The notes beneath the pieces are model-generated. The model worked only from the letters and a program-made list of their open reading frames with translations, did not search any database and had not been told where the DNA came from. Of a stretch of 24,273 bases of DNA, positions 1 to 8,400 are shown one piece after another. A program made the position numbers and the translations under genes. Where the stretch lies: assembly GCA_037441225.1 (NCBI GenBank), contig JBBISU010000043.1:1-24273 (forward strand), written 5' to 3'. The stretch is from JBBFMJ01 sp037441225. GTDB taxonomy: Bacteria > Acidobacteriota > Thermoanaerobaculia > UBA2201. The first letter of the stretch is position 1. Every line of letters starts with the position of its first letter.

Positions 1-226
1 ACATTGTCGGACAGCCTCTAAAGAACCTGCGGCTACTTTTTTTGATTATTATTTTACAGGTCGTGCAAGTGCGACCTTCACACTGCTGCTCTTTTTTAAT
101 TGCTAAAATAATTCAGCAAAAAAAACGGACAACGAAAAAAGGACATGGACAATTGCTCTGCTACTCTTCAGCTCTATTATTGGCGTGGACAAGCTCCGTC
201 CATACAATACTACTCTATTTATCTGA
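1..226. other. Unassigned contig-end region with small inverted repeats
   Basis: I recognise no gene here. The stretch looks richer in G+C than its neighbours. It holds four GGAC words and two short inverted repeats: GGTCG at 59-63 with CGACC at 72-76, and TGGAC at 186-190 with GTCCA at 198-202. Neither hairpin is followed by a T run on either strand, so I do not call a terminator for the minus-strand operon that ends at 227. A 62-codon open frame at 42-230 on the plus strand has no recognisable domain and no ribosome binding site, and I leave it out. The stretch could be the edge of a repeat or mobile element that broke the assembly. Confidence 0.3.
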
Positions 227-1405
227 CTAATCTTCCTCTGGTGGATTATATGCTCTAAAACCTGTCAAATATTCACTTACTACAAGGGTATGTATATCAT
301 TTGTTCCTTCATAAGTATAAACAGATTCCAAATTTAACATATGTCTTATAACAGGATGCTCATCTACAATTCCCTGAGCACCTAATATTTCCCTTGAAAT
401 CTTTGCACATTCCCTTGCAATGTTTACATTATTCCTTTTTGCTAAAGATACTTGATAATGCTTAAGAAGCCCTTTTTCTTTAAGCTTTGATAGATGCAAC
501 ATTAAAGAAAATGCCTTTGAAATTTCAGTTACCATAAAACACAATTTTTCTTGAATTATTTGATGTGTAGCAATGGGTTTGTTTTTAAATTGTTTCCTTT
601 CTTTTGAATAATTTAAAGCATACTCTGATGTTGCAAGGGCAGAGCCAATTGCGCCCCAGGCAATGCCAAACCTTGCTTCGTTCAAACAAGACAATGGATG
701 CTTTAAAGAATTTGTCTCCGGCAGGATGTGGTCATCATCAATTAAAACACCTTCAAAAAATAATTCTGCTGTATCCGATGCCCTTAAAGAAAACTTCCCC
801 TTTATTTCTCTTGCTTCAAAGCCAGACATCCCTTTTTCAACTAATACTCCTTTTATATTTTCTTTCTCATCCTTTGCCCAGATGACACCTAAATTTCCAA
901 TTGTTCCATTTGTTATCCATAGCTTTGAACCATTTAAATAATACTTTCCATTTTTTTTAATCAATCTTGTCCTCATACCAGCAGGATTTGAACCAAAGTC
1001 AGGTTCTGTTAAACCATAAAAACCAATCAATTCACCTTTTGCAAGCTTTGGAATATAAAAATCCTTTTGCTCTTTTGAGCCCCATTTTAAAATTGGAAAC
1101 ATTACAAGGGAGTTTTGAACAGATACAAAGGATCTCAAGCCAGAATCCCCTCTTTCAAGTTCAAGCATTAAAAGCCCATATTCTGTTGGAGAAAGCTCTG
1201 CCAAATTGTATTCAGAAAAAGGTGCTCCTAAAAAGCCAAGTTCTGCAAGTTTTGGAATTATGGAAATTGGGAATTTTCCTTCTCTGTGATATTCATTTAT
1301 AATAGGCAAAAATTCCTTTTCAACAAAGCTTCTTGCCAACTCCTTTATTTGTTTTTCTTCTTCACTTAAAAAAAATTTAAAATCAATAAAATTTTCCATC
1401 TTCAT
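227..1405 (-). CDS. Acyl-CoA dehydrogenase, glutaryl-CoA dehydrogenase type
   Basis: This is a 392-residue FAD-dependent acyl-CoA dehydrogenase with N-terminal helical, middle beta and C-terminal helical domains. The signature blocks match glutaryl-CoA dehydrogenase more closely than generic short-chain enzymes: ERGDSGLRSFVSVQ at 84-97, FYGLTEPDFGSNPAGM at 129-144, GKFSLRAS at 203-210, and TYEGTNDIH at 364-372. The catalytic base would be Glu366. Arg91-Ser92 occupy the place of the human Arg94-Ser95 pair that binds the second carboxylate of glutaryl-CoA. The family oxidises and decarboxylates glutaryl-CoA to crotonyl-CoA in lysine, tryptophan or aromatic breakdown. It is the last gene of the minus-strand operon, and its ATG overlaps the cutA stop (ATGA). 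Another acyl-CoA substrate is possible. No electron-transfer flavoprotein gene is nearby. Confidence 0.8.
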   Translation of the reverse strand: MKMENFIDFKFFLSEEEKQIKELARSFVEKEFLPIINEYHREGKFPISIIPKLAELGFLGAPFSEYNLAELSPTEYGLLMLELERGDSGLRSFVSVQNSLVMFPILKWGSKEQKDFYIPKLAKGELIGFYGLTEPDFGSNPAGMRTRLIKKNGKYYLNGSKLWITNGTIGNLGVIWAKDEKENIKGVLVEKGMSGFEAREIKGKFSLRASDTAELFFEGVLIDDDHILPETNSLKHPLSCLNEARFGIAWGAIGSALATSEYALNYSKERKQFKNKPIATHQIIQEKLCFMVTEISKAFSLMLHLSKLKEKGLLKHYQVSLAKRNNVNIARECAKISREILGAQGIVDEHPVIRHMLNLESVYTYEGTNDIHTLVVSEYLTGFRAYNPPEED

Positions 1406-1731
1406 AGTTTTTCCTCAATTGACTCTTCTATCCAATTTAAATAATCCTCCAAGCCCTTTTTTATATCAACCATCAAAATTTCAGGAACCTTGTAAGGATG
1501 AATCTCTTTCAATCTTCTTGCTATTTTTTCATAATTTTTTTCTTTTGTTTTGAAAATGCATAAAAATTCTTCATCTTCCTGAATTTTTCCTTCCCATTTG
1601 TAAATTGAAAGATATGCTGGAATTATTGTAGAACAGGCAATCAAATTTTCTTCAACTAAGACCTTTGAAACTTCCTTTGCTTTTTCTTTTGATGGAAAGG
1701 TTGAAAATATTATAGAATATTTTTCTTTCAT
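1402..1731 (-). CDS. cutA: CutA family protein (divalent cation tolerance)
   Basis: This 109-residue protein has the usual length and pattern of CutA: an N-terminal strand with FSTFPSKEKAKEVSKVLVEE (9-28), then LIACSTIIPAYLSIYKWEGKI, EDEEFLCIFKTKE, and a late HPYKVPEILMVDI followed by YLNWIEES. CutA proteins form ferredoxin-like trimers in the cytoplasm. They have been linked to copper and other divalent-metal tolerance, but their biochemical role is unsettled. The start ATG overlaps the nadA stop as ATGA, and the gene ends the same way into the dehydrogenase gene, so all three are probably translated in a coupled manner. Nothing here points to a metal-responsive regulator. Confidence 0.9.
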   Translation of the reverse strand: MKEKYSIIFSTFPSKEKAKEVSKVLVEENLIACSTIIPAYLSIYKWEGKIQEDEEFLCIFKTKEKNYEKIARRLKEIHPYKVPEILMVDIKKGLEDYLNWIEESIEEKL

Positions 1732-2630
1732 ACAACCTCCAGCATTTTATCTATTGCAACTTTTGCTTTTATTCTTATATTTTCTTCCACATTTATTTCT
1801 GGTTTTAAATTCTTTAATGAATTTAATACTTTTTTTAGTGTAATTCTTTTCATATTTGGACAAATTATCTTATTTGAGACAGGATAAAATTCTTTTGAAG
1901 GATTTTCCTTTTTAAGTCGATGGATTATTCCATTTTCAGTTCCAATTATAAATCTTTTACTTTCAAGCTCCTTTGCCTTTTTTAACATCCCACCTGTTGA
2001 TAAAACATAATCAGCAATTTCAACAACATCTGGTAAGCATTCTGGGTGTACCATAACAATTGCATCTCTGTATTTTTCTTTAAGTCTTAAAATATCTTCT
2101 TTTTTTATCCAGATATGGGTTGGACAAAAACCCTGCCAGATTATCATTTTCTTCTTTGTATTCTTTGATACAAAACTTCCCAAATTCATATCTGGAATAA
2201 AGATTATCTCCTCTGCATCAATTCTTTCTACAACTTTTAAAGCATTTGAAGAAGTACAACATATATCAGAGTTTGCCTTTATTTCAGCAGAAGTATTTAT
2301 ATAACATATAACCTTTGCCCTTGGGTTTTCTTCCTTTAATTTATTTAAATCTTCTAATTTAATCATATTAGCAAGGGGGCAACCTGCCTTTAAATCAGGT
2401 AAAATTACCTTTTTTTCAGGGTTTAAAATCTTTGCTACCTCAGCCATAAAATGGACACCACAAAAGATTATAACCTTTGCATTTGTTTTGGCTGCACACC
2501 TTGATAATTCCAAAGAATCGCCAACAAAATCAGCAATATCCTGAACTTCTCCCCTTTGATAATTATGGGCTAATATAACTGCCCCTTTTTCTTCTTTTAA
2601 TTTTTTAATTTCCTTTAAAATATCATTCAT
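1728..2630 (-). CDS. nadA: Quinolinate synthase NadA
   Basis: NadA condenses iminoaspartate with dihydroxyacetone phosphate to quinolinate in de novo NAD synthesis, using a [4Fe-4S] cluster. Family blocks are clear: ILAHNYQRGEVQDIADFVGDS near 21-41, INTSAEIKANSDICCTSSNA, IPDMNLG and HPEC. The three cluster cysteines by family alignment are Cys86 (AGCPLA), Cys171 (WQGFCPTH) and Cys259 (CPNMK); these numbers count from an upstream TTG, so subtract two for the ATG used here. I chose the ATG at 2630, which overlaps the end of mnmA by 8 bases; a TTG at 2636 would add two residues. The length of about 300 matches the short form of the family. No nadB or nadC is in view. Confidence 0.95.
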   Translation of the reverse strand: MNDILKEIKKLKEEKGAVILAHNYQRGEVQDIADFVGDSLELSRCAAKTNAKVIIFCGVHFMAEVAKILNPEKKVILPDLKAGCPLANMIKLEDLNKLKEENPRAKVICYINTSAEIKANSDICCTSSNALKVVERIDAEEIIFIPDMNLGSFVSKNTKKKMIIWQGFCPTHIWIKKEDILRLKEKYRDAIVMVHPECLPDVVEIADYVLSTGGMLKKAKELESKRFIIGTENGIIHRLKKENPSKEFYPVSNKIICPNMKRITLKKVLNSLKNLKPEINVEENIRIKAKVAIDKMLEVV

Positions 2631-3687
2631 AGACAAAATCTATTATACCACCACCTAAAAGGATATCTCCATCATAAAAAACAGCTGATTGCCCAGGGGT
2701 AATTGAAAGTTGTGGTTCTTCAAATTCAACAATTGCCTCTTTGACTTTTGCCTTAACCTTTGCTTTTTCAGGTATATGTTTGTATCTTATTTTTGCAAAA
2801 CAATCAAATTCTTTTGAGTTTTCAACTGATACCCAATTTAAATCCTTTACAGAAAACTTTTTTTGATAGCAATCTTTCTTTGTTCCAACAAAAATTGTGT
2901 TTTCCCTTTGATCAATTTTTACAACATATAAAGGTTCTTTATAAGAAATTCCCAATCCCCTCCTCTGTCCAATTGTATAATGAGAAATTCCTTTATGTTC
3001 ACCTAATATATTCCCTTTCAAATCTTTAATAAATCCTTTTTTTGTTTCAGGAATTAAAAAACCTAAATCCCCTTCAAAAAAATCCTGGCTTTCTGGTTTA
3101 TTTAGAACTGGAAATTTTAACTTTTTTACTTCTTTTTTAACTTCTTCTTTTTTCCAATTTCCCAGAGGGAATAATATATTTTTAATTTGTTCTTTTTTAA
3201 TTTTCCACAAAAAATATGACTGGTCCTTTTTTTCATCAATCCCTTTTTTTAGAAAATAACTTTCCCCATTTTTTTCTATCCTTGCATAATGGCCTGTTGC
3301 AAAAAAGTCAAAATTTATTCCAGATTCTTTTGCAAATTTTAAAAGAAGTCCAAATTTAATTTTTCTATTACAAAGGACACAAGGATTTGGAGTCCTACCA
3401 GTTTTGTATTCTTTTTTTACATAATCCAAAACTTCTTTTTTGTATTCCTTTGACAAATCAAAGACATAAAAAGGAACCTTTAAAATTTTACAAACCTTTT
3501 CTGCATCTCTTATCTCTTTTTCTTCATTTGGACCAAAACATCCACTCCTTTTTTTAGAAGTTAATAATTCACTTCCATCCCATATCTTCATTGAGACACC
3601 AATCACTTCATAACCCTGCTCTTTTAAAAGATAAAGGGCAAAGGATGAATCAATACCACCAGAAAGACCAACGAGAACCCTTTTCAT
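2623..3687 (-). CDS. mnmA: tRNA-specific 2-thiouridylase MnmA, variant active site
   Basis: MnmA activates U34 of Lys, Glu and Gln tRNAs with ATP and installs sulfur at C2. The 354-residue protein shows the PP-loop SGGIDSS at 9-15, the cysteine block TPNPCVLCNRKIKFG with Cys103 and Cys106, the tRNA-binding DFFATGHYARI near 127-137, and HYTIGQRRGLGI near 236-247. The odd point is the second active-site cysteine, Cys199 in E. coli. Its motif normally reads ESQDxCF, but here it reads ESQDFFEGD at 199-207, with Phe at the Cys position and one residue fewer. A cysteine at 50 (SGCFGP) might compensate. The ATG at 3687 has no Shine-Dalgarno sequence, and an extended -10 element sits just upstream, suggesting a leaderless transcript in addition to readthrough from the methylase gene. 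Confidence 0.92.
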   Translation of the reverse strand: MKRVLVGLSGGIDSSFALYLLKEQGYEVIGVSMKIWDGSELLTSKKRSGCFGPNEEKEIRDAEKVCKILKVPFYVFDLSKEYKKEVLDYVKKEYKTGRTPNPCVLCNRKIKFGLLLKFAKESGINFDFFATGHYARIEKNGESYFLKKGIDEKKDQSYFLWKIKKEQIKNILFPLGNWKKEEVKKEVKKLKFPVLNKPESQDFFEGDLGFLIPETKKGFIKDLKGNILGEHKGISHYTIGQRRGLGISYKEPLYVVKIDQRENTIFVGTKKDCYQKKFSVKDLNWVSVENSKEFDCFAKIRYKHIPEKAKVKAKVKEAIVEFEEPQLSITPGQSAVFYDGDILLGGGIIDFVYE

Positions 3688-3694
3688 CTAATTT

Positions 3695-3703
3695 ATTATA
3701 ACA
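3695..3703 (-). promoter_or_regulatory. Extended -10 promoter element for mnmA
   Basis: On the minus strand this reads TGTTATAAT, a full TGn plus TATAAT match. Only 7 bases separate it from the mnmA ATG, so transcription would start at or within a base or two of the start codon. I see no convincing -35 hexamer. It lies in the 18-base gap after the methyltransferase stop. Confidence 0.5.
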
Positions 3704-3705
3704 AA

Positions 3706-4611
3706 TTATTTTTTAAAGAAATTTTTATCTTCTTCCTTAAAATCAAATAATTTTAATTCTTTTTTCTCCTCACCCTTCTTTGAACCATAAGGACCAAACC
3801 TGCCAGTAAATTCTCCTTTTTCTTTTCTCTCTTTAAAGGTTTTTGAAACTGTATGCTTTGCTATCTCCTCTAATATAGATTTTTCTTCTTTGCAACTTTC
3901 CAATCTTTTTTTTGCAAATTTGATGTATTTTTCAGAAATTTCTATACCTATATAGTCATTGCCTAAGATTTTAGCTGAAACAAGAGTTGTTCCACTTCCA
4001 CAGTAAGGGTCAATTACCAATCCTTTCTTCTCATCCAATATTGAATATATTATTCTTGTTGGCAGTTCTATTGGAAAAGGAGCAGGATGAGGATTTTTTG
4101 TTTCAGGCGGGAATCGCCATATTGATGTTAATAGGGCATGTTTTGGCTTTAATTCTTCGCCTATTAAATTTTTTCCCTTTGGTTTATAAAGCCAATATAT
4201 TCTTTCTTCAATTTGCCAAAATCTCCAACCCCTTATATTTCCAGCAATCATTCTATCCCAAATTATCTCCTGCCTAATAAGCCATTTTGTTTTCCTAAGC
4301 CAATCCATTGGATGAAACATTTTCCCTTTTTCCCATCTTAATTTATGATTATAAAAAAAAGAGCCACCAGGTTTTGTAACCCTAAAAATTTCATTTAAAA
4401 CAGAAATCTGACCTTCTTGGTATTTTTCTTCAGGCAACTTATCGGACACAACAGAATACTTTACATTTTCAACAAGCCAACCTTTTTTATTTTCCCCTTT
4501 ATTATATGGTGGTGAAGTTACGCCAATATCTACAATCTCATCTGGCATACTTTTTAATATAGTTAATGTATCTCCCTGAATTATTTTATTTAAAAATTCT
4601 GCCTCGTTCAT
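3706..4611 (-). CDS. Type II DNA methyltransferase, beta-class amino-MTase
   Basis: The protein (about 301 residues) is an S-adenosylmethionine-dependent DNA methylase that modifies an exocyclic amino group (N4-cytosine or N6-adenine). The catalytic motif IV, TSPPY, lies at about 32-36. The AdoMet-binding motif I, DPYCGSGTT, lies near the C-terminus at about 201-209. Motif IV before motif I is the beta-class order. I start at the ATG at 4611, because the bases before it read GGAGG with an 8-base spacer and this ATG overlaps the upstream stop as ATGA. An in-frame ATG at 4626 would add five residues. The gene follows the broken endonuclease gene and would protect the host from that enzyme. The recognition sequence cannot be read from the protein. 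Confidence 0.88.
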   Translation of the reverse strand: MNEAEFLNKIIQGDTLTILKSMPDEIVDIGVTSPPYNKGENKKGWLVENVKYSVVSDKLPEEKYQEGQISVLNEIFRVTKPGGSFFYNHKLRWEKGKMFHPMDWLRKTKWLIRQEIIWDRMIAGNIRGWRFWQIEERIYWLYKPKGKNLIGEELKPKHALLTSIWRFPPETKNPHPAPFPIELPTRIIYSILDEKKGLVIDPYCGSGTTLVSAKILGNDYIGIEISEKYIKFAKKRLESCKEEKSILEEIAKHTVSKTFKERKEKGEFTGRFGPYGSKKGEEKKELKLFDFKEEDKNFFKK

Positions 4612-5313
4612 TTTGTATTCCTCCATAAATATTCAAAGAACCCTTTTACAATATAATTTCTATATTTTGACAATTCAGATTTATTCACTAAATAAACAAT
4701 TTTAAGGTGTGGACTTTCTATATAATCTTTATAATCAAAATCAGCGCTTCTTAAAAATTGCCCTTTTAAACTTTTGCTACCTTTCATTTTACTTTCCCAT
4801 TTTTTTATTTTATCTTCTAAATTTATTACAAAAGTATGAAAATTAAAAGGAAATTCAATAATGTAGATAAGCTTACCATCAATAAATCCGCTCACAAGCA
4901 TATTTAAATCTTTTTCTTTTTTATCTTTTTCTAATCTTTTTGGTGTAAATCAGTAAAATTTCCACCTCCATTTAATCTTGCTGTTTTTTCCTTTCTCCTC
5001 TTTTAAATTTTTCAAACTCCTCAGAATCAATATTTTTAGGTTTTGCTTCACATTTTATTGTTCTGTCAGAAATAAAAGAGTCATGCTTAAAGCCATTATA
5101 GCCGATTTTTCCTTCTTTATGAGTATATCCAGATAGTGTAACTGTTATAAATTCCCTTATCGTAGATGAATTTTTATCATTTATATACATTGTGATCAAA
5201 TCAATTAACACTGCAATCAATGTATTTTTTGATTTTCCAACAAGATAATTATTTAATTCTTTATGAGAAGCAGTAGAGTAAAGTTTTAAAACATATGCTA
5301 ATTCTTTATTCAT
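4608..5313 (-). pseudogene. Type II restriction endonuclease, two frameshifts
   Basis: Two open frames, 5313-4972 (113 codons) and 4901-4608 (97 codons), are parts of one gene of about 234 codons. Adding one A to the A6 run (4984-4989 on the plus strand) changes the end to RKKTARLNGGGNFTD. Adding one A to the A5 run (4937-4941) then gives LHQKRLEKDKKEKDLN, which joins the second frame (MLVSGFIDGKLIYIIEFPF). The restored protein has a PD-(D/E)XK-like set: Asp78, then Glu89-Ala-Lys91 in KCEAKPKN. Its position directly before the methylase, with an ATGA overlap, supports an R-M pair. I do not recognise the exact endonuclease family. Both lesions sit in homopolymers, so sequencing error is possible; otherwise only the methylase survives. 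Confidence 0.75.
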
Positions 5314-5389
5314 TTTAAACCTTTTATAAATTTAATTTCATAAAATTCTTTTTACTTTTATTGTCGACTCTAAAAATTTTCATACAATA

Positions 5390-5398
5390 ATTATACCA
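5390..5398 (-). promoter_or_regulatory. Extended -10 promoter for the R-M operon
   Basis: The minus strand reads TGGTATAAT, a perfect extended -10. The predicted start of transcription is near 5383, giving a leader of about 70 bases before the endonuclease ATG at 5313, which is preceded by AAAAGG. No clear -35 hexamer is present. It would drive endonuclease, methylase and possibly mnmA-nadA-cutA-dehydrogenase. Confidence 0.5.
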
Positions 5399-5438
5399 TT
5401 CTTTTCTAAAATTTGAAATTATCTTAAAATTTTAATTA

Positions 5439-5447
5439 TGTTAAAAT
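5439..5447 (+). promoter_or_regulatory. Extended -10 promoter for the subtilisin-like protease gene
   Basis: The plus strand reads TGTTAAAAT. It ends 8 bases before the ATG at 5456, so the mRNA would begin about two bases before the start codon. No Shine-Dalgarno sequence is present. A TTGAAA at 5413-5418 is too far upstream to be a normal -35. Confidence 0.4.
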
Positions 5448-5455
5448 AAAGTTGT

Positions 5456-8400
5456 ATGATGATTTTTATTATTTTACTGCTTCTTTCTAATTTTTTATAT
5501 TCATTCACAAGAGATGACTTAAATAACCCTTCTTTGATATTGTTTAAAAACTTAAACTTTGACCCTTTGAAAAAAATTCCAAAAGATGAAGATTTTGGCT
5601 TAAGCAGTTGGAAAGAGTTTTCTCAAAAGGGGCTTTTTATAATTCAATTTAAAAAAACACCAGAAAAAGAAGATAAAGAAAATTTAAAAAAATATGGAGT
5701 TGAGATAATTTATTACATTCCAAATAATGCTTATCTTGTTTATTTAAATCTAAAAGATTTGGAAAATATTAAAAAAATAAAAAATTTAAGGGCTCTTTTT
5801 CCCCTTCCAAAATGGGCAAAGATTGATTCTGAAATATTAAGAAATGAAAAAATTGAAAAATTGGAAGTAATTTCAATAAAAAATAAAGATATTTCAGGGA
5901 TTACAAATTTTCTTTTAAAAAAATTTAAGGATATTGAATTCATTACAATGGATTTTCATCATAAAAAAGGAAGATTTGTTTTAAAATTTGATAGAAAAAA
6001 TTTAAATCAACTGTTGGACATAATTTCTGGTTTTGAAGATATATTTTCAATTATTCCTTGGTATGAAAAAGTTGTTTTAAACGATGATTCAATTTGGGTT
6101 GGCCAAAGTTATGACACTACAAATAAAAGAAACTATAATTTATCTGCAACAATTTGGAACCAGGGAATAACAGGAACAAATCAGATAATTGCTGTCTGTG
6201 ATACTGGACTGGATTCTGATATGTGCTATTTTAGATACAATTCAGATCCTCAGAGTAAGACAACTTATCAAAGCCCCACTCCACCAGATACAGGGACACT
6301 GGATATGACAAAGAAAGTTATTGCTTACTATCTTTTGCCTTCTGCAGAAGCTTATGACACAAATTATTATGGCTACCATGGAACACATGTCTCTGGAACT
6401 GTCTTAGGTGACAATTTTTTAAACCTTTCAACTCCAACTTACGCTGGCCATGATTTAGGGGATGGTATGGCACCTAACTCAAAACTAATTTTACAAGATG
6501 CAGGAAATAGTTTAGGTCAATTGGTTTCCCTTGTAGGTGATTTATCAGACATTTTTAAACAGGCATACAATGCAGGGGCAAGAATCCATAATAATTCTTG
6601 GAGCTCACCTTCTAATACTTACGATTCCACTGCCCTTGATATGGATGAATTTTCTTATAAAAATGAAGATTTTTTATTTGTTGTAGCAATGGGAAATTGG
6701 GGACAAAGCCCTTCTGATGGTTCAATTGGAACCCCTGCAACAGCAAAAAATGTTATCTCCGTTGGAGCTACTACAAATGGTTCTGATTCATCAGAAGCAA
6801 AAAATTTAATGCCTTATTCAAGGGGTCCTGTCTTTGATGGAAGATTAAAGCCAGATTTAACTGCACCAGGACAGGCAGTAAACTCTGCTGCTGGAACTTT
6901 ATCAAATGAAGATAACAATTGTTCTTCAAAGATAAAATATGGAACTTCAATGGCAACACCAACTATTTCAGGACTTACTGCTCTTGCAAGGCAGTATTTT
7001 ATAGATGGTTTTTATCCATCAGGTGAAAAAAATCTATCAAATTCAATTATCCCTTCTTCTGCTTTACTTAAAGCTATAATTATAAATGGTGCAATGCCAA
7101 TGGAAGGGATTGATTTATTAAACAATCAGCCAATAACAAATATACCTTCTTTTGATCAAGGATGGGGAAGGATAAATCTTGACAATGTTTTATATTTTAA
7201 TGGTGATTCAAGGATTTTAAGGGTCTTTGATTTAAGGAATGAAAATGGTTTAAAAACAGGCGATTTTACTGAATATGAAATTTATGTTTCTTCTACTTCA
7301 GAAGATTTAAAAATTCATCTTGTCTGGACAGATCCAGAATCAACAACAATTGCAGGTGCAAACCTTGTAAATAACCTTGATTTAGAGGTTTTATCTCCTT
7401 CAAATGTTTTATATAAAGGAAATAATTTTAATGAAGGCTCATCAGTTCCTGGTGGGGAAGCTGATAATTTAAACAATGTGGAAGGGGTTATAATACAAAA
7501 TCCAGAAGTTGGGTATTGGAAAATAAAAGTAAAAGGGACATCTGTTCCAGGGATTGATGATGAATACTATAGTGATAAACAAGGATATGCATTAGTTGCA
7601 ACCTATTCAAGTTGCTCATCTAACTTAGAAAGCCCTCAAAATTTAATTGCACAAGATAATCAAACAACTGGAATTGATTTAGAATGGACTGCTGTCCCTT
7701 GGGCAAGGTATTATTTGATTTATAGAGCAAAGGGATTAAATCCTTCACCTTTTGATTTTACCCTTGTTGGAATTTCTAATTCAAACTTTTATACTGATGC
7801 AAAGGTTCAAGGTGGTTATACTTATACATATAAAGTTAAAGCAAGTGATAGCTGTTCTGAAGGTGGCTTTTCAAATACTTCTTCTGCCATTTACACAGGC
7901 AATTGTACTTATCTTCCCTCCTTTGATGGCTTGAAAGAAGCAAAAAACAATTTAGATACTCCAATCTGTGATATAAAACTCTTATGGGATTATGGTTTCT
8001 CAAATTGCCCTTTGGGTCCCTCAATAAAATATAATATTTATAGATCCACAGACCCTTATTTTATCCCCTCTGCCCAGAATCTAATTTATACAACAAACCA
8101 GAATTTTTTCATTGATTACGATGTGTTGCCTTTTACAACTAATTATTACATTGTCAGGGCTGAAGATTCAACAAATTCAAATAATGGTCCCCATAATGGA
8201 AATGAAGAGAAAAATAATGTATTATTAAAAGCAACTGCCTGGAAAGAAGGTTTTCAGGATGGAATTTGGACAGATGATGGTGGAGATACAAATGCAAAGT
8301 TATTTTTAGAAGGGGAATGGAAAGTTACAAACCAGCAAAACCATACAACAGGTGGAAATTTTAGTTATCACAACTCAAAAGACCTATACAATTACAAAAG

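Noticed and set aside
42..230. Plus-strand open frame of 62 codons at the contig start
   Set aside because: No domain, no ribosome binding site, and it runs head-on into the dehydrogenase gene; composition suggests a repeat edge.
2028..2048. Cys200 of NadA (HPEC) as a cluster ligand
   Set aside because: E. coli NadA has Ser at this place; Cys86, Cys171 and Cys259 match the known ligands.
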